DNA of 64,000 bases from Methanomicrobiales archaeon (GTDB lineage Archaea; Halobacteriota; Methanomicrobia; Methanomicrobiales; Methanospirillaceae), in the NCBI GenBank assembly GCA_022841205.1, contig JALHCK010000007.1, positions 37,121 through 101,120 of the forward strand, in the 5' to 3' direction. The notes under the pieces are model-generated. The model did no database searches, was not told where the DNA came from, and saw only the letters and a list, made by a program, of their open reading frames with translations. The position numbers were made by a program, and so were the translations under genes. This document shows, one piece after another, positions 8,738 to 18,026 of the stretch. Each line of letters begins with the position of its first letter. The first letter of the stretch is position 1.

Positions 8738-11542
8738 ATGCTGAACTGGAAACTGGTTGGGAACAAGCAGAAAATTCGTCATCTCTTTTTTTTCCTGGCC
8801 GTTGTAGTGATTATTATTGGTAACGGCTGCCCGGTCCATGCTGATGAATCATCAGGTGCGGGAATCGACGCAACCATATCATCTCTCTCAACTGCGACCT
8901 GGGATTCCAATCAGGAAATGCCGGCCATCTGGCAGGACCGTGTCGTGTGGGAAGACCGAATAGAGATGCAGTCAGATATTTTTTTCTATAATATCACATC
9001 CGGTAAGGAGCAGCGCCTCACCATCACCGGAAGTGCAGAACTGCATCCCGATATTTTTGCAGATCTCGTTGTATGGGAAGGCTGGAGCAACGGGAGTTAT
9101 AACATTTTCCTGTATGATCTGGCAAACGATGTTACAATCCAGGTCACGGATGATACCCATGACCAGTTCAACCCCTGTGTCTGGGGGGATATCATCGCCT
9201 GGGAAGATGGTGGATCTGTATACTATTACAACGTGGTTACCGGTGAAGAGAGCCAGGCATCCGAACCTGGCACCCCGGCCGGAAAACCCGATGTATGGGG
9301 AAACCATATTGTCTGGGAGCAGTGGTCCGGGGATAACCCGGAGATCATGCTCTATAATATCAGCAACCGATCAATCCACCAGGTTACTTCAGACCCCGGA
9401 AACCAGCAGTATCCATCGATCTGGGAAGACAGGATCGTATGGTCGGAGGATAAAGACGGGTACAAACAGATAATGTTGTACAATATCACAACCGGCAATG
9501 TAACAAATCTCACCTCTGATCCATGGAACCACGAATTCCCTGTGATTTTCGGGAACCTTGTTGTCTATGAAAGGTTCTCAGATATCTCGGCAATCGACCT
9601 CACCACATCAGAAGAAGTCCTCCTGACAGAAGAAGTCCTCCCGGCTCCGGACACTCCCGATACTCCCCAGATCCAGCCGGCACTCTGGGGCAACCGGGTG
9701 GTATGGAGGGGGGTTTCGGACGGGTACTATGATATCTTTCTCTGCACGCTGGGGGTATCGTTACCTCCCCTGGCTGCTGATTTTATGGCAAACATAACCG
9801 AGGGGATACCACCCCTTGTCGTTGAATTCACCGACAAGAGCGCAGGGGAGGTTGCTGGCTGGACGTGGGACTTTGGCGATGGAGAAAAATCCCATGTGCA
9901 AAACCCCGTGCATACTTTTGCCGAACCTGAAATCTATCCCGTTACTCTCACAGTTCACAACCCATGGCAGAGAAGTGCAGTGAGGATGGATGGCCTGATC
10001 ACAGTTGGTTCTCCACCAGTGCCGGATTATTCAGCCGATGTACTTTGCGGACCTGCTCCCCTGTCGGTACAGTTCATGGACAAATCAAACGGGTACCCCT
10101 CCGGATGGCACTGGGATTTCGGGGACGGTGGCAACTCATCTGTACAGGACCCGTTCTACACTTACGAAAGTCCCGGAGTGTACACGGTCTCACTTCTGGC
10201 GGAGAACAAGTGGGGGAACGGAACAACCGAAAAGGAAGACTATATCACGGTCGTTGAAGGCTCATCACACCAGTGTATCCTGCCCGCAGAGGGTGTGGGG
10301 ATTGAATATACCGATGCGGGGATGCATATCGTCCTCGATCCGGGTGCATTCGGGATTTCCAGGTTTGATCCGCTCGAAGTCCGCTCGCTCGTGACCGGAA
10401 TTCCCGGTCCGGGCTCGGGTATATCGGGAATCGAATTCATTTCGGGTGATGAAACGGGGTTTTACCAGTCCGGGAATGAGACTATCGAAGGTAACCTTTC
10501 GGGAATTGTGCTCATCAGCGACGATGTTTGTTCCCTCAACCGGAATTCATCGATCGGTCTTGTCTGGGACTACAATTTTTCATCCTTTTATCCGGAGTAT
10601 CCTCCCGGAGGTGCAATCACCTCAACAGTATGGGAAGGGAGCACCCCGGAAGACGCCATCCGGTTCGAGGAGATTGCTATCGACAACCACCATCATGTCA
10701 ATGCGACCGCAATTACCCTGCTCTTCCAGTCCGGGAATATCCAGTCATCGGGCCCGGCAACCATCGTGGCTGGGATCGACTCAGCCTGGATTGAGAGATA
10801 TGGCTGGCGATGGAGCCACCACGTTGATTCCGATCCCCAGGGAGCAATGGTCTATGTCGATTCGAAATTGGTCGGGAAGACCCCGGTTGATATTGGTGAA
10901 GGGCTCTCCCCGGGCAACCACACGGTCAGCCTCGTAAAACCGGGATACTATGGTAACATTACAACCATAACCATTGGCGACAGGAGAGAAAATATCCGGG
11001 CCATCCGCATCCCGGATTTCGGCGAGGGATCATTTGTGAACACATCGTTCCTCTACCATGATCCGGTTTCCGGAATGGATTACTTCAGGGTATACTCTCC
11101 GGAAGGGCTTTCAAAATTCGGCATCGTTTCGGTACGGCAGGAAGGAAACATCTTCCAGCTGGTCAACCTGGTCGTGTCACGTGCGTTGAGTGCCGGTGGC
11201 GGCGGGGGTGGTGGAGGCAGCAGCGGCGGAACGCCGGGCAGGGCTGCTGCATCCGCAGCATCCCCCCCAGTAAAGGAACCGCCCGGCCCTGCGCCACAAG
11301 GAACAGTGGCTCTTCCGCCTGCTGCCTTTGAAGGGCACCAGGCTCATGAAAGCACCCTGCAACCATTGGGTGCCGGAGGAGGGGGGGAATTGCCACCGGC
11401 AACTCCTGGCGGGGAGGTTGGTTCATCTTCCAAAGTACTACCGATCGAAGGCACTTCAAGCCTCATCGTCCTTCGGAGCCTCTCCCTTGTCTTTGTCGCG
11501 ATCTTTGTCGCCGTAGTCTTCTACATGCGGTGGAAAAGGTAG
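8738..11542 (+). CDS. Large secreted surface protein: TolB-like propeller, PKD repeats, PEGA domain, C-terminal anchor
   Basis: A 934-residue exported protein. The N-terminus (residues 1-36) is a signal peptide ending near VHADES. From about 45 to 340 come six or so propeller blades built on W(E/G)(D/N)RIVW...DIFLYN units, as in TolB/surface-antigen repeats. Two PKD domains follow (about 345-425 and 430-510), each with the WDFGDG motif. A roughly 200-residue middle region then precedes a PEGA-type segment (SDPQGAMVYVDSKLVGKTPV, about 700-720). Near the end there is a glycine/proline-rich low-complexity linker and a final hydrophobic segment with a basic MRWKR tail. It is therefore a membrane-anchored cell-surface protein, probably binding or adhesive. 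Methanomicrobiales commonly carry such proteins. Its specific ligand is unknown. Confidence 0.85.
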   Translation: MLNWKLVGNKQKIRHLFFFLAVVVIIIGNGCPVHADESSGAGIDATISSLSTATWDSNQEMPAIWQDRVVWEDRIEMQSDIFFYNITSGKEQRLTITGSAELHPDIFADLVVWEGWSNGSYNIFLYDLANDVTIQVTDDTHDQFNPCVWGDIIAWEDGGSVYYYNVVTGEESQASEPGTPAGKPDVWGNHIVWEQWSGDNPEIMLYNISNRSIHQVTSDPGNQQYPSIWEDRIVWSEDKDGYKQIMLYNITTGNVTNLTSDPWNHEFPVIFGNLVVYERFSDISAIDLTTSEEVLLTEEVLPAPDTPDTPQIQPALWGNRVVWRGVSDGYYDIFLCTLGVSLPPLAADFMANITEGIPPLVVEFTDKSAGEVAGWTWDFGDGEKSHVQNPVHTFAEPEIYPVTLTVHNPWQRSAVRMDGLITVGSPPVPDYSADVLCGPAPLSVQFMDKSNGYPSGWHWDFGDGGNSSVQDPFYTYESPGVYTVSLLAENKWGNGTTEKEDYITVVEGSSHQCILPAEGVGIEYTDAGMHIVLDPGAFGISRFDPLEVRSLVTGIPGPGSGISGIEFISGDETGFYQSGNETIEGNLSGIVLISDDVCSLNRNSSIGLVWDYNFSSFYPEYPPGGAITSTVWEGSTPEDAIRFEEIAIDNHHHVNATAITLLFQSGNIQSSGPATIVAGIDSAWIERYGWRWSHHVDSDPQGAMVYVDSKLVGKTPVDIGEGLSPGNHTVSLVKPGYYGNITTITIGDRRENIRAIRIPDFGEGSFVNTSFLYHDPVSGMDYFRVYSPEGLSKFGIVSVRQEGNIFQLVNLVVSRALSAGGGGGGGGSSGGTPGRAAASAASPPVKEPPGPAPQGTVALPPAAFEGHQAHESTLQPLGAGGGGELPPATPGGEVGSSSKVLPIEGTSSLIVLRSLSLVFVAIFVAVVFYMRWKR

Positions 11543-11667
11543 AGGATCTCCCCTGTTTTTTTCATTCCGGAAAGCAGGGTTCAGGGAAGAGAAGGTATCT
11601 TTATGAGAACCGGTTATAAGCACCATCCCAGGAGGAGTGCACAGGAACCGGGAGGAAACAGGATACA

Positions 11668-12633
11668 ATGAGATTCCAACTCCGTTCCCTTTTCAGAGGT
11701 CCCCCGGATATCAACGCACTCGAGCGAAATGGTGATGTCGATTCACTGCTCCGCCTCCTGACCGATCCCAACCCCACCGTCCAGCGGAAGGCTGCCGAAG
11801 CGCTCGGGCGGATGGGAGAGCCTGCCGCCAACAAACTCATCGGGCGTACCCACCATGCGAACCGTACGTTTCGTATCGGGGCAGTTGAGGCACTCGCCGA
11901 TATCCGCGAATCCCGCGCCGGAAAGAGGCTCACTGACCTCCTCCTCACCGATGAGAGCACCGAGGTCCGCTGGGTAGCGGCCATCGCGCTCGGGGAGACA
12001 GGAGGTGGGGGGGCGGTTCCAGCGCTCTGCACGGCACTCAAAGACCCCGACAAGTATGTCCGCTACGGTGCGGCACTGGCCCTTGAACACCTTGGCTGGA
12101 CCCCTGCTTCAGCAGAGGATCGCGGATACTTCCTTGCAGCGGCCCAGCGGTGGGATGAGATTCCCTCCGCTCCCGATGTACCGGCAGCCCCCTTCATCCA
12201 CCACGTCCATGACTCTGATCCGGAAGTCCGGGCACACGCCGTAGAGATACTCGGAAAGCTCGGGACCCCCGATGCTAAAGTTGCATGTGACCTCGTCCTC
12301 AGGGATGCCAGCGGAGACGTCCGCTGGAAAGGTATCCTTGCCTTCCCCGACTGCGGGATACCGCTCATGCACCTTCCGCGGGTGCTTTCGAAGAGGAAAC
12401 GGGAGAGAAAGAGCCCGTACATAGCCTCGTTCCTGAACTTCTTCTTCCTTGGCCTCGGTTACAACTATCTCGGGTTCTGGTGGGGACTCCTGCTCTTCCA
12501 GGCCAATGTCACTGCCATCGTCACCCTTGCCCCGGTTTTTGGTGCGGTGACCCTCTACCTGATCTCGTATCTCATCTCCACCGTTGCTGTTGCCCACACG
12601 TGGTACTATGTCAGGGGGTTGCCAGACCTGTGA
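11668..12633 (+). CDS. HEAT-repeat protein with C-terminal membrane domain (copy 1)
   Basis: The 321-residue protein opens with PBS-lyase/HEAT repeats (about residues 10-230), seen as repeated VQRKAAEALGRMGEPA, VRWVAAIALGETG and VRAHAVEILGKLG helices. A charged KRKRERKSP segment then leads into two or three hydrophobic helices (about 245-315) with the SFLNFFFLGLGYNYLGFWWG pattern, similar to TM2-type domains. The HEAT part is expected to face the cytosol as a protein-binding scaffold. GGTTATAAG at about 11612 is a likely TATA box. The next gene is a diverged tandem duplicate. No enzymatic motif is visible. Confidence 0.75.
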   Translation: MRFQLRSLFRGPPDINALERNGDVDSLLRLLTDPNPTVQRKAAEALGRMGEPAANKLIGRTHHANRTFRIGAVEALADIRESRAGKRLTDLLLTDESTEVRWVAAIALGETGGGGAVPALCTALKDPDKYVRYGAALALEHLGWTPASAEDRGYFLAAAQRWDEIPSAPDVPAAPFIHHVHDSDPEVRAHAVEILGKLGTPDAKVACDLVLRDASGDVRWKGILAFPDCGIPLMHLPRVLSKRKRERKSPYIASFLNFFFLGLGYNYLGFWWGLLLFQANVTAIVTLAPVFGAVTLYLISYLISTVAVAHTWYYVRGLPDL

Positions 12634-12703
12634 CCTGCCAGTCGTGTCATTTCCCACTGCAGCACACGAATCCCGTCCAGGGGCGGGCAGGGGGGCTTTT
12701 GAG

Positions 12704-13660
12704 ATGGTGATCCCATGGTCGTTCTCAAGCAAAGCCGATATCGCCGGGATGAAAGAACGGCGGGATTACAGCGGGCTGATCAGGGCGCTCTCTCACCGGG
12801 ACCTGGAGGTGCAGTGGAAGGCATCCGGTGCGCTTGCTGAGCTTGGACCCGGGGGCATGGAACACCTTCTCGCCGCCCTTCACAACCGGAACAGGGATAC
12901 CAGGCTGGGAGTGATCGAGGCGCTGGGGCAGATCAGGGATCTCCGGGCAGTCGATCCGCTGCTCTCGCTCCTTGCAGACCAGAACAACGAGATCCGGTGG
13001 GAGGCAGCACTGGCCCTGGGAGAGATCGGGGACCTGCGGGCAGTCGATCCGCTCAGGCACGCATTGCAGGATATGGACCGCTATGTAAGGTACGGTGCTG
13101 CGGTTGCACTCGAAAAGCTTGCATGGGTGCCGGAAACGAAGGAAGAGTATGCATTCAGCCTTGCCGGGAGGCAGGACTGGAAATCCCTCGCCATGCTCGG
13201 TGCTTCTGCAGTCCCGGCCCTCACCCTGGCGAGCCGGGATCCCGAGAGGACCGTGCGTATCCAGGCCATCCGGACCCTCGGCCAAATCGGTGACAGGGAG
13301 GCTCTCCCTGCCATCTACGATGCCCTTGGAGATCCCGACGACCAGGTCCGGTGGGAAGCGGTTATCGCCGCTCCAAAGTGCGGGATAGCCCCGAAGTCCA
13401 TCCCAAGGGGGCTTTCCAGGCGGCCGAGGATCCGGAAGAGCCCGCTTACTGCCGGCTTCCTGAACTTTGTCCTTCCCGGCATCGGGTACCTCTGGCTTGG
13501 TAAGTGGTGGGGAATCCTGATCTTCCAGATCGATATTTATACCACGTTATGGATTTACCAGATGCGGGGGGACATCGCTGCACTCGACGTACTCCTTCCC
13601 TTCTACGTCATACTTGCCATCCATGCCTGGTACATCGCCCGCAGGATGCCGGAATTCTGA
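12704..13660 (+). CDS. HEAT-repeat protein with C-terminal membrane domain (copy 2)
   Basis: A 318-residue paralogue of the preceding gene with the same layout: HEAT repeats such as VQWKASGALAELG, DNQNNEIRWEAALALGEIG-like units and VRIQAIRTLGQIG, then RPRIRKSPLTAGFLNF and a hydrophobic pair (PGIGYLWLGKWWGILIFQ). I chose ATG 12704 because the open frame upstream (from 12584) only overlaps copy 1 and lacks family similarity. The 70-base gap from copy 1 suggests an operon. Repeat units in both copies keep the W-E/K-A-x-x-A-L-G-E/x pattern, consistent with a gene duplication that preserved the membrane anchor. Confidence 0.75.
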   Translation: MVIPWSFSSKADIAGMKERRDYSGLIRALSHRDLEVQWKASGALAELGPGGMEHLLAALHNRNRDTRLGVIEALGQIRDLRAVDPLLSLLADQNNEIRWEAALALGEIGDLRAVDPLRHALQDMDRYVRYGAAVALEKLAWVPETKEEYAFSLAGRQDWKSLAMLGASAVPALTLASRDPERTVRIQAIRTLGQIGDREALPAIYDALGDPDDQVRWEAVIAAPKCGIAPKSIPRGLSRRPRIRKSPLTAGFLNFVLPGIGYLWLGKWWGILIFQIDIYTTLWIYQMRGDIAALDVLLPFYVILAIHAWYIARRMPEF

Positions 13661-13860
13661 AAGGAGCCCGGGAAAAACCGCACGGTTCAAGACCAGCCAT
13701 TTTTCCCAGATTGTGACGATGCTCTCTGAGAAGATACTCCGCGATTTGGAAGCACCGTAGTATTGGATCAGGATATCCCTTTATCCTGGTATGGCGAAGA
13801 AAGAGCGATGAGGACATTCGCCTGGTTGTCATCGCAGACCCCATACCCGGGTTGTATTCT

Positions 13861-13927
13861 ATTATAATTATTTACTGATTCTATAGACTTTGTCCACAGG
13901 TTATTAAGGGATGATTTAATAGATGTT
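13861..13927 (+). promoter_or_regulatory. AT-rich promoter region of the ABC importer operon
   Basis: A sharply AT-rich stretch with ATTATAATTATTTA at about 13860-13873 and GATTTAATAGATG close to the start codon. It is the most plausible TATA/BRE region for the importer genes. The base composition contrasts with the GC-rich genes around it, and a metal-responsive operator could sit here, but no recognisable palindrome was found. Confidence 0.35.
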
Positions 13928-13945
13928 ATGATAATAGATGAAAGT

Positions 13946-15070
13946 ATGAAATTCGCACGATCACTTTTTCTCCTGATATGCTGCATCACCATTGCCGGGT
14001 TTCTTTCAGCAGGCTGCGTAACGCCAGACCAGCCGGGTAAGACACCGGAGGGAGGGAAGACCGTTACCGTCGTTGACATGATGGACCGGACGGTGACTTC
14101 TCCCGCGGATCCCGGCCGCATTATCGGGGTTGGCGCAGGGGCACTCCGGATGATTGTCTACCTGCAGGAAGAGGACCGGGTAGTCGGAGTTGACATCCGG
14201 GAGCAGGATGCCAATGGAACGGTCTCCGGCATGCCCTCTGGAATCGATCGTCCATACAATATAGCCCATCCCGAACTTGCCAGCCGACCGTTTATCGGGG
14301 GGAGTGGCGGGGACCCCGAACTGGTTGCACTCCAGAAGCCCGATGTAGTGTTCCTTACTTTCGTGACCGGGAAGGATGCCGATGCACTGCAGGAGAAGAG
14401 CAGGGTACCGGTCGTCTCGCTCATCACGGGCGATCTCGGGAAAAACCGGCAGGTGTTCTACTCGTCCCTGCGAACCATGGCCAGGGTCCTTGGCAAAGAG
14501 CAGCGTGCCGAGGACGTGATCGGCTACATCAATGCCACCCTCGCCGATCTCCAGGAGCGGACGGCAGGAATCCCTCCTGGGGAGAAAGTCTCGGTCTATG
14601 TTGGAGGGATCGCCTTTAACGGTGCCCACGGCCTCCTCTCCACGGATCCATCGTACGCCCCCCTTGCCATGGTGAACGGGAACAACGTCGCCGCTGGGGC
14701 TGGGACCGGAGGGCAGATCATGATCGACAAGGAAAAACTCCTCTCATGGAACCCCGATGTCATCTTCATAGACGAGGCCAGTTATTCCCTGGTGGCTGAG
14801 GACCTGAAGGACCCCGTGTACCAGTCCCTTGATGCCGTCAGGGAAGGAAGGGTCTACGGGGTCATGCCCTACAACTGGTACGCGAACAACTACGACACTG
14901 TGCTTGCCGACGCCTACTTCATTGGCAAGGTCCTTTATCCCACCCAGTTTGAAGATGTTGATCCGGAACAGAAGGCTGACGAGATCTATACCAGGCTTGA
15001 CGGGAAACCGGTATATGCGGAGATGAAGCGTATCTTCGGTGGCTTTGTTCCCTTCAGCCGGATCAGGTGA
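13946..15070 (+). CDS. ABC transporter substrate-binding lipoprotein (FepB/BtuF family)
   Basis: Periplasmic-binding-protein-type lipoprotein of the iron-siderophore/cobalamin group, anchored on the outer face of the membrane. Starting at ATG 13946, a signal peptide (MKFARSLFLLICC...) ends in the lipobox LSAGC with the lipidated cysteine near residue 24. An in-frame ATG at 13928 would add six residues. Two lobes follow: TVVDMMDRTVTSPADPGRIIGVG at the start of lobe 1, and KPDVVFLTFVTGKDADALQEK. Its partners are the methyltransferase, permease and ATPase downstream. The ligand could be a ferric chelate, a cobamide or another metal chelate; the sequence does not decide. Confidence 0.88.
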   Translation: MKFARSLFLLICCITIAGFLSAGCVTPDQPGKTPEGGKTVTVVDMMDRTVTSPADPGRIIGVGAGALRMIVYLQEEDRVVGVDIREQDANGTVSGMPSGIDRPYNIAHPELASRPFIGGSGGDPELVALQKPDVVFLTFVTGKDADALQEKSRVPVVSLITGDLGKNRQVFYSSLRTMARVLGKEQRAEDVIGYINATLADLQERTAGIPPGEKVSVYVGGIAFNGAHGLLSTDPSYAPLAMVNGNNVAAGAGTGGQIMIDKEKLLSWNPDVIFIDEASYSLVAEDLKDPVYQSLDAVREGRVYGVMPYNWYANNYDTVLADAYFIGKVLYPTQFEDVDPEQKADEIYTRLDGKPVYAEMKRIFGGFVPFSRIR

Positions 15071-15080
15071 GTGATGGTCA

Positions 15081-16160
15081 ATGGATCCCACCTCTTCCAT
15101 CAACCCCTTCCCGCTTGAAGAGACTCCTGCTTCAGGAACCGAGACCCCCCTCCACTTCCTGGAAAAGGCGCTTGGAGGACTGCGGAACTTCCAGGCCTTT
15201 GTCACGGCATACGAGAGTGGGATCTTTGAGGCCTGCAAAAAACCCGCCCCACTGGCGGCCATATGCGGAAAAGCAGGGACTCATCCGGCGATAACCGGAC
15301 CGCTCTGCGAGGGGCTGGTGCGTACCGGGTTTCTCTCCCGTGACCAGTCAGGAAATTACCAGGTCACGGCGGTCACCCGCGATTTCTTCCTCGCCGACTC
15401 CCGTTTCAGCCAGAAGGCGGCGATCGCCCAGATGAAGGAATTTGCCTGCCTCTTTTACCGCCTGCCGGATATCCTGCAGAATGGCCCCATTGTGTACCCC
15501 CGGGGAGAACAGTTCAGGGAGCGGATTATCCCGGCCATGGCCGAACAGAGCCGGTGCGGACTGGTGCAGCGGGTGGCCCAGGTCATCTCCTCTCTCCCCG
15601 AGTTCCGTTCTGCACGGCGGTTGCTCGACCTTGGAGGCGGTCATGGACTATACGCAATCGCACTCACCCGGAAAAACCCTGATCTATCGGCCGTGGTCTT
15701 TGATCTGCCCGAGGTAACCCCGGCAACCCGCGAGATGATCAGGTATTACGGGGCACAGGGGCGGATCACCACGCACGAAGGTGACTTCTTTCGCGATCCC
15801 CTTGGCACCGGGTATGATATCCTTTTTTCCTCGTCAAACCCCTCGGGGAAGATGCCGGCCCTGATCCCCAAGATCTCCGATGCCCTGAATCCAGGCGGGC
15901 TCTACCTGAACAAGCAGGTGGTCGACAGCACCGAAGAGGATCCCTTTGCCGACCTTGAATGGAACCTCTGGGCGCTTGAAGGGATGAAAAAGACGGAAAA
16001 GCGGTTCCGGTTCGAAGGAAGCGTCCCCATGGAGGATTACAACCGCCTTCTCGGGGAATCGGGGTTCGTGGTCAGAAACACCGTTCCGGTTGACGGCCGA
16101 TCGGTCATGACCATCGCAGAGAAAGCAGGCGCCCAGGGAGCGGGGCACGATGCATCTTGA
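15081..16160 (+). CDS. SAM-dependent methyltransferase (O-methyltransferase family 2-like)
   Basis: A 359-residue methyltransferase embedded in an importer operon. The first 110 or so residues form a winged-helix dimerisation domain (AAICGKAGTHPAITGPLCEGL...). The Rossmann domain follows, with SAM-binding loop LLDLGGGHGLYAIAL at about 177-191, the acidic VVFDLPEV after strand 2, and NPSGKMPALIP where the catalytic base of true O-methyltransferases would be expected. It starts 10 bases after the binding protein and overlaps the permease by 11 bases. The fixed place in the operon suggests it acts on the imported molecule or on a chelator. An alternative is methylation of a cofactor precursor. 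Confidence 0.82.
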   Translation: MDPTSSINPFPLEETPASGTETPLHFLEKALGGLRNFQAFVTAYESGIFEACKKPAPLAAICGKAGTHPAITGPLCEGLVRTGFLSRDQSGNYQVTAVTRDFFLADSRFSQKAAIAQMKEFACLFYRLPDILQNGPIVYPRGEQFRERIIPAMAEQSRCGLVQRVAQVISSLPEFRSARRLLDLGGGHGLYAIALTRKNPDLSAVVFDLPEVTPATREMIRYYGAQGRITTHEGDFFRDPLGTGYDILFSSSNPSGKMPALIPKISDALNPGGLYLNKQVVDSTEEDPFADLEWNLWALEGMKKTEKRFRFEGSVPMEDYNRLLGESGFVVRNTVPVDGRSVMTIAEKAGAQGAGHDAS

Positions 16161-17223
16161 TGTGAGCACCCTGCACGAGCCTGAAGGATACCTGCGGTAT
16201 GTCCGACGCAAGGGACTGTTCCTCATCGGGGCAGGGTTTTGCCTTGTGCTGCTTTTCCTGGTCGCACTGGCGGTCGGAAGCTCCTTCATCCCACTCCCTG
16301 AGGTGGTCGCAGCCTTCCTGTCACCTTCAGGGGAGCAAGCTTCGACCATCGTCCTGAACATCCGCCTTCCCCGGGTACTCTCTGCGGTGATTGCCGGGGC
16401 CGGACTTGCTGCAGCCGGGGTGGTCATGCAGTCCGTTCTCAGGAACCCGCTGAGCTCCCCCTACACGCTCGGGGTCTCCCATGCAGCAGCGTTCGGAGCG
16501 GCGTTTGCCATCACCGCTCTTGGGGCCGGTTCGATCTCCCACCTCATCTCGGATTCCATGGTCGTGCGGAACCCCTATCTCGTCACCATCTGTGCCTTCT
16601 TCGGGGCGATGCTTGCCACCGCGGGCCTGCTCCTCGTTGCAAAATACCGGAGCTCCCGGCCGGAGGTGATGATCCTGGTCGGGGTGGCGCTCGCAGCCCT
16701 CTTCACGGCGGGAACAACGTTCCTGCAGTATTTCTCATCGGCCGACCAGATCGCGGCGATCGTCTTCTGGACGTTCGGGGACGTCGGCCGGGCGACCTGG
16801 AGCGATCTCCTCCTCATGCTGGTGGTCGTCCTGCCATCCCTCGGGTATTTCTTTTTCACAAGGTGGGATTACAATGCCATCGATGCAGGGGACGAGACTG
16901 CCCATTCCCTCGGGGTCAACGTGGAGCAGGTCCGGACGCTTGCGATGCTCCTCTCCTCGCTTATCACAGCTGTCGTGGTATCGTTCCTCGGCATCATCGG
17001 GTTCATCGGGCTCGTGAGCCCCCACATGATGCGCCGGCTGGTGGGGTGTGACCAGCGCTATCTTCTCCCTGCATCCTGCATCGCGGGAGGGATCCTCCTG
17101 CTTGGCGCCGACATGGTGGCCCGCCTGATCATCGCCCCGGCGGTCCTGCCGGTCGGCGTCCTGACGGCGTTCCTCGGGGCTCCGCTCTTCATCTACCTGC
17201 TGATCGGGAGGAATGTGATATGA
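16150..17223 (+). CDS. ABC transporter permease (FecCD/BtuC family)
   Basis: Membrane permease of the type II importer for metal chelates or vitamin B12. The 357-residue protein has about ten hydrophobic helices and the hallmark segments LPRVLSAVIAGAGLAAAGVV (near residues 75-94), NPLSSPYTLGVSHAAAFGA and GFIGLVSPHMMRRLVG, the last being the ATPase-coupling loop. It overlaps the methyltransferase at its start and the ATPase gene at its end (ATGA at 17220). A single permease gene implies a homodimer. Confidence 0.93.
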   Translation: MHLDVSTLHEPEGYLRYVRRKGLFLIGAGFCLVLLFLVALAVGSSFIPLPEVVAAFLSPSGEQASTIVLNIRLPRVLSAVIAGAGLAAAGVVMQSVLRNPLSSPYTLGVSHAAAFGAAFAITALGAGSISHLISDSMVVRNPYLVTICAFFGAMLATAGLLLVAKYRSSRPEVMILVGVALAALFTAGTTFLQYFSSADQIAAIVFWTFGDVGRATWSDLLLMLVVVLPSLGYFFFTRWDYNAIDAGDETAHSLGVNVEQVRTLAMLLSSLITAVVVSFLGIIGFIGLVSPHMMRRLVGCDQRYLLPASCIAGGILLLGADMVARLIIAPAVLPVGVLTAFLGAPLFIYLLIGRNVI

Positions 17224-18026
17224 TCCTTGATGTAGCCGGGCTCAGCTTCCGGTACAATGGCCTGAAGGTACTCGAGGATGTGGAGTTCCGGGTCAACCGC
17301 CAGGAGATCCTCGCCATCCTCGGTCCAAACGGCGTCGGGAAGACCACCCTGCTCCGGTGCATCAACACGCTGCTTCGCCCCCACGCCGGCAGTATCCTCC
17401 TCGATGAGCAGGATCTTCTCTCGCTTGGGAGGGACGAGGTGGCACGGCTGCTCGCCTACGTACCGCAACGGGGTGAGACAGGGCCGATCCTGGCATTTGA
17501 TGCGATCCTGCTCGGGCGACGCCCGCATATCGGCTGGGATGTGCGGAGGGAGGATATCCGGAAAGTCCAGGCCATCATCGAACAGCTGCACATCGGGCAC
17601 CTGTCATTGCGGCCGATCAACTCCATGAGCGGTGGCGAGCTCCAGAAGGTCCTGATCGCACGGGCTCTCGTGCAGGAGCCGGGGCTCCTCCTTCTCGACG
17701 AACCAACGAGCAGCCTCGACCTGAAGAACCAGGTCGAGATCCTTGCCTTCCTCCGCATGGTCGTCCGGGCCCATTCGTTGACGGCAATCCTGACCATGCA
17801 TGACATCAACCTGGCCATCCGCTTCGCCGACCAGTTCCTCTTTCTCAAGGAGGGTATGGTCTACGCTGCCGGGACCCGGGAGATCATCACCCCGGAGCTG
17901 ATCCGGGAAGTATATGGCCTTCCGGTCACCATCGCCGAGGTCAATGGAATGCCGGTGGTCGTGCCCGGGCCTGATCAACTTCATCTGCCCGGGACACCAC
18001 ATTCCTTGCACGATGAGACAGTATGA
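17220..18026 (+). CDS. ABC transporter ATP-binding protein (FepC/BtuD family)
   Basis: Cytosolic motor of the importer. Over 268 residues the Walker A GPNGVGKTT is at 35-43, a Q-loop (AYVPQRGE) at about 79-86, the signature MSGGELQKV at about 138-146, and Walker B LLLLDEPTSSLD at about 158-169. A switch histidine follows in TMHDIN. All residues needed for ATP hydrolysis are present. It is the last gene of the importer operon; about 380 bases without a gene follow. Confidence 0.93.
   Translation: MILDVAGLSFRYNGLKVLEDVEFRVNRQEILAILGPNGVGKTTLLRCINTLLRPHAGSILLDEQDLLSLGRDEVARLLAYVPQRGETGPILAFDAILLGRRPHIGWDVRREDIRKVQAIIEQLHIGHLSLRPINSMSGGELQKVLIARALVQEPGLLLLDEPTSSLDLKNQVEILAFLRMVVRAHSLTAILTMHDINLAIRFADQFLFLKEGMVYAAGTREIITPELIREVYGLPVTIAEVNGMPVVVPGPDQLHLPGTPHSLHDETV

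Noticed and set aside
8972..9307. Minus-strand frame inside the surface protein
   Set aside because: Shadow of the propeller repeats; no start context.
11190..11260. G-rich run in the surface protein considered as a phase-variable tract
   Set aside because: It is a mixed GGN run encoding a glycine linker and not a homopolymer long enough to slip easily.
15834..16427. Minus-strand open frame (197 codons) at the methyltransferase/permease junction
   Set aside because: Complement of two genes with clear family motifs.
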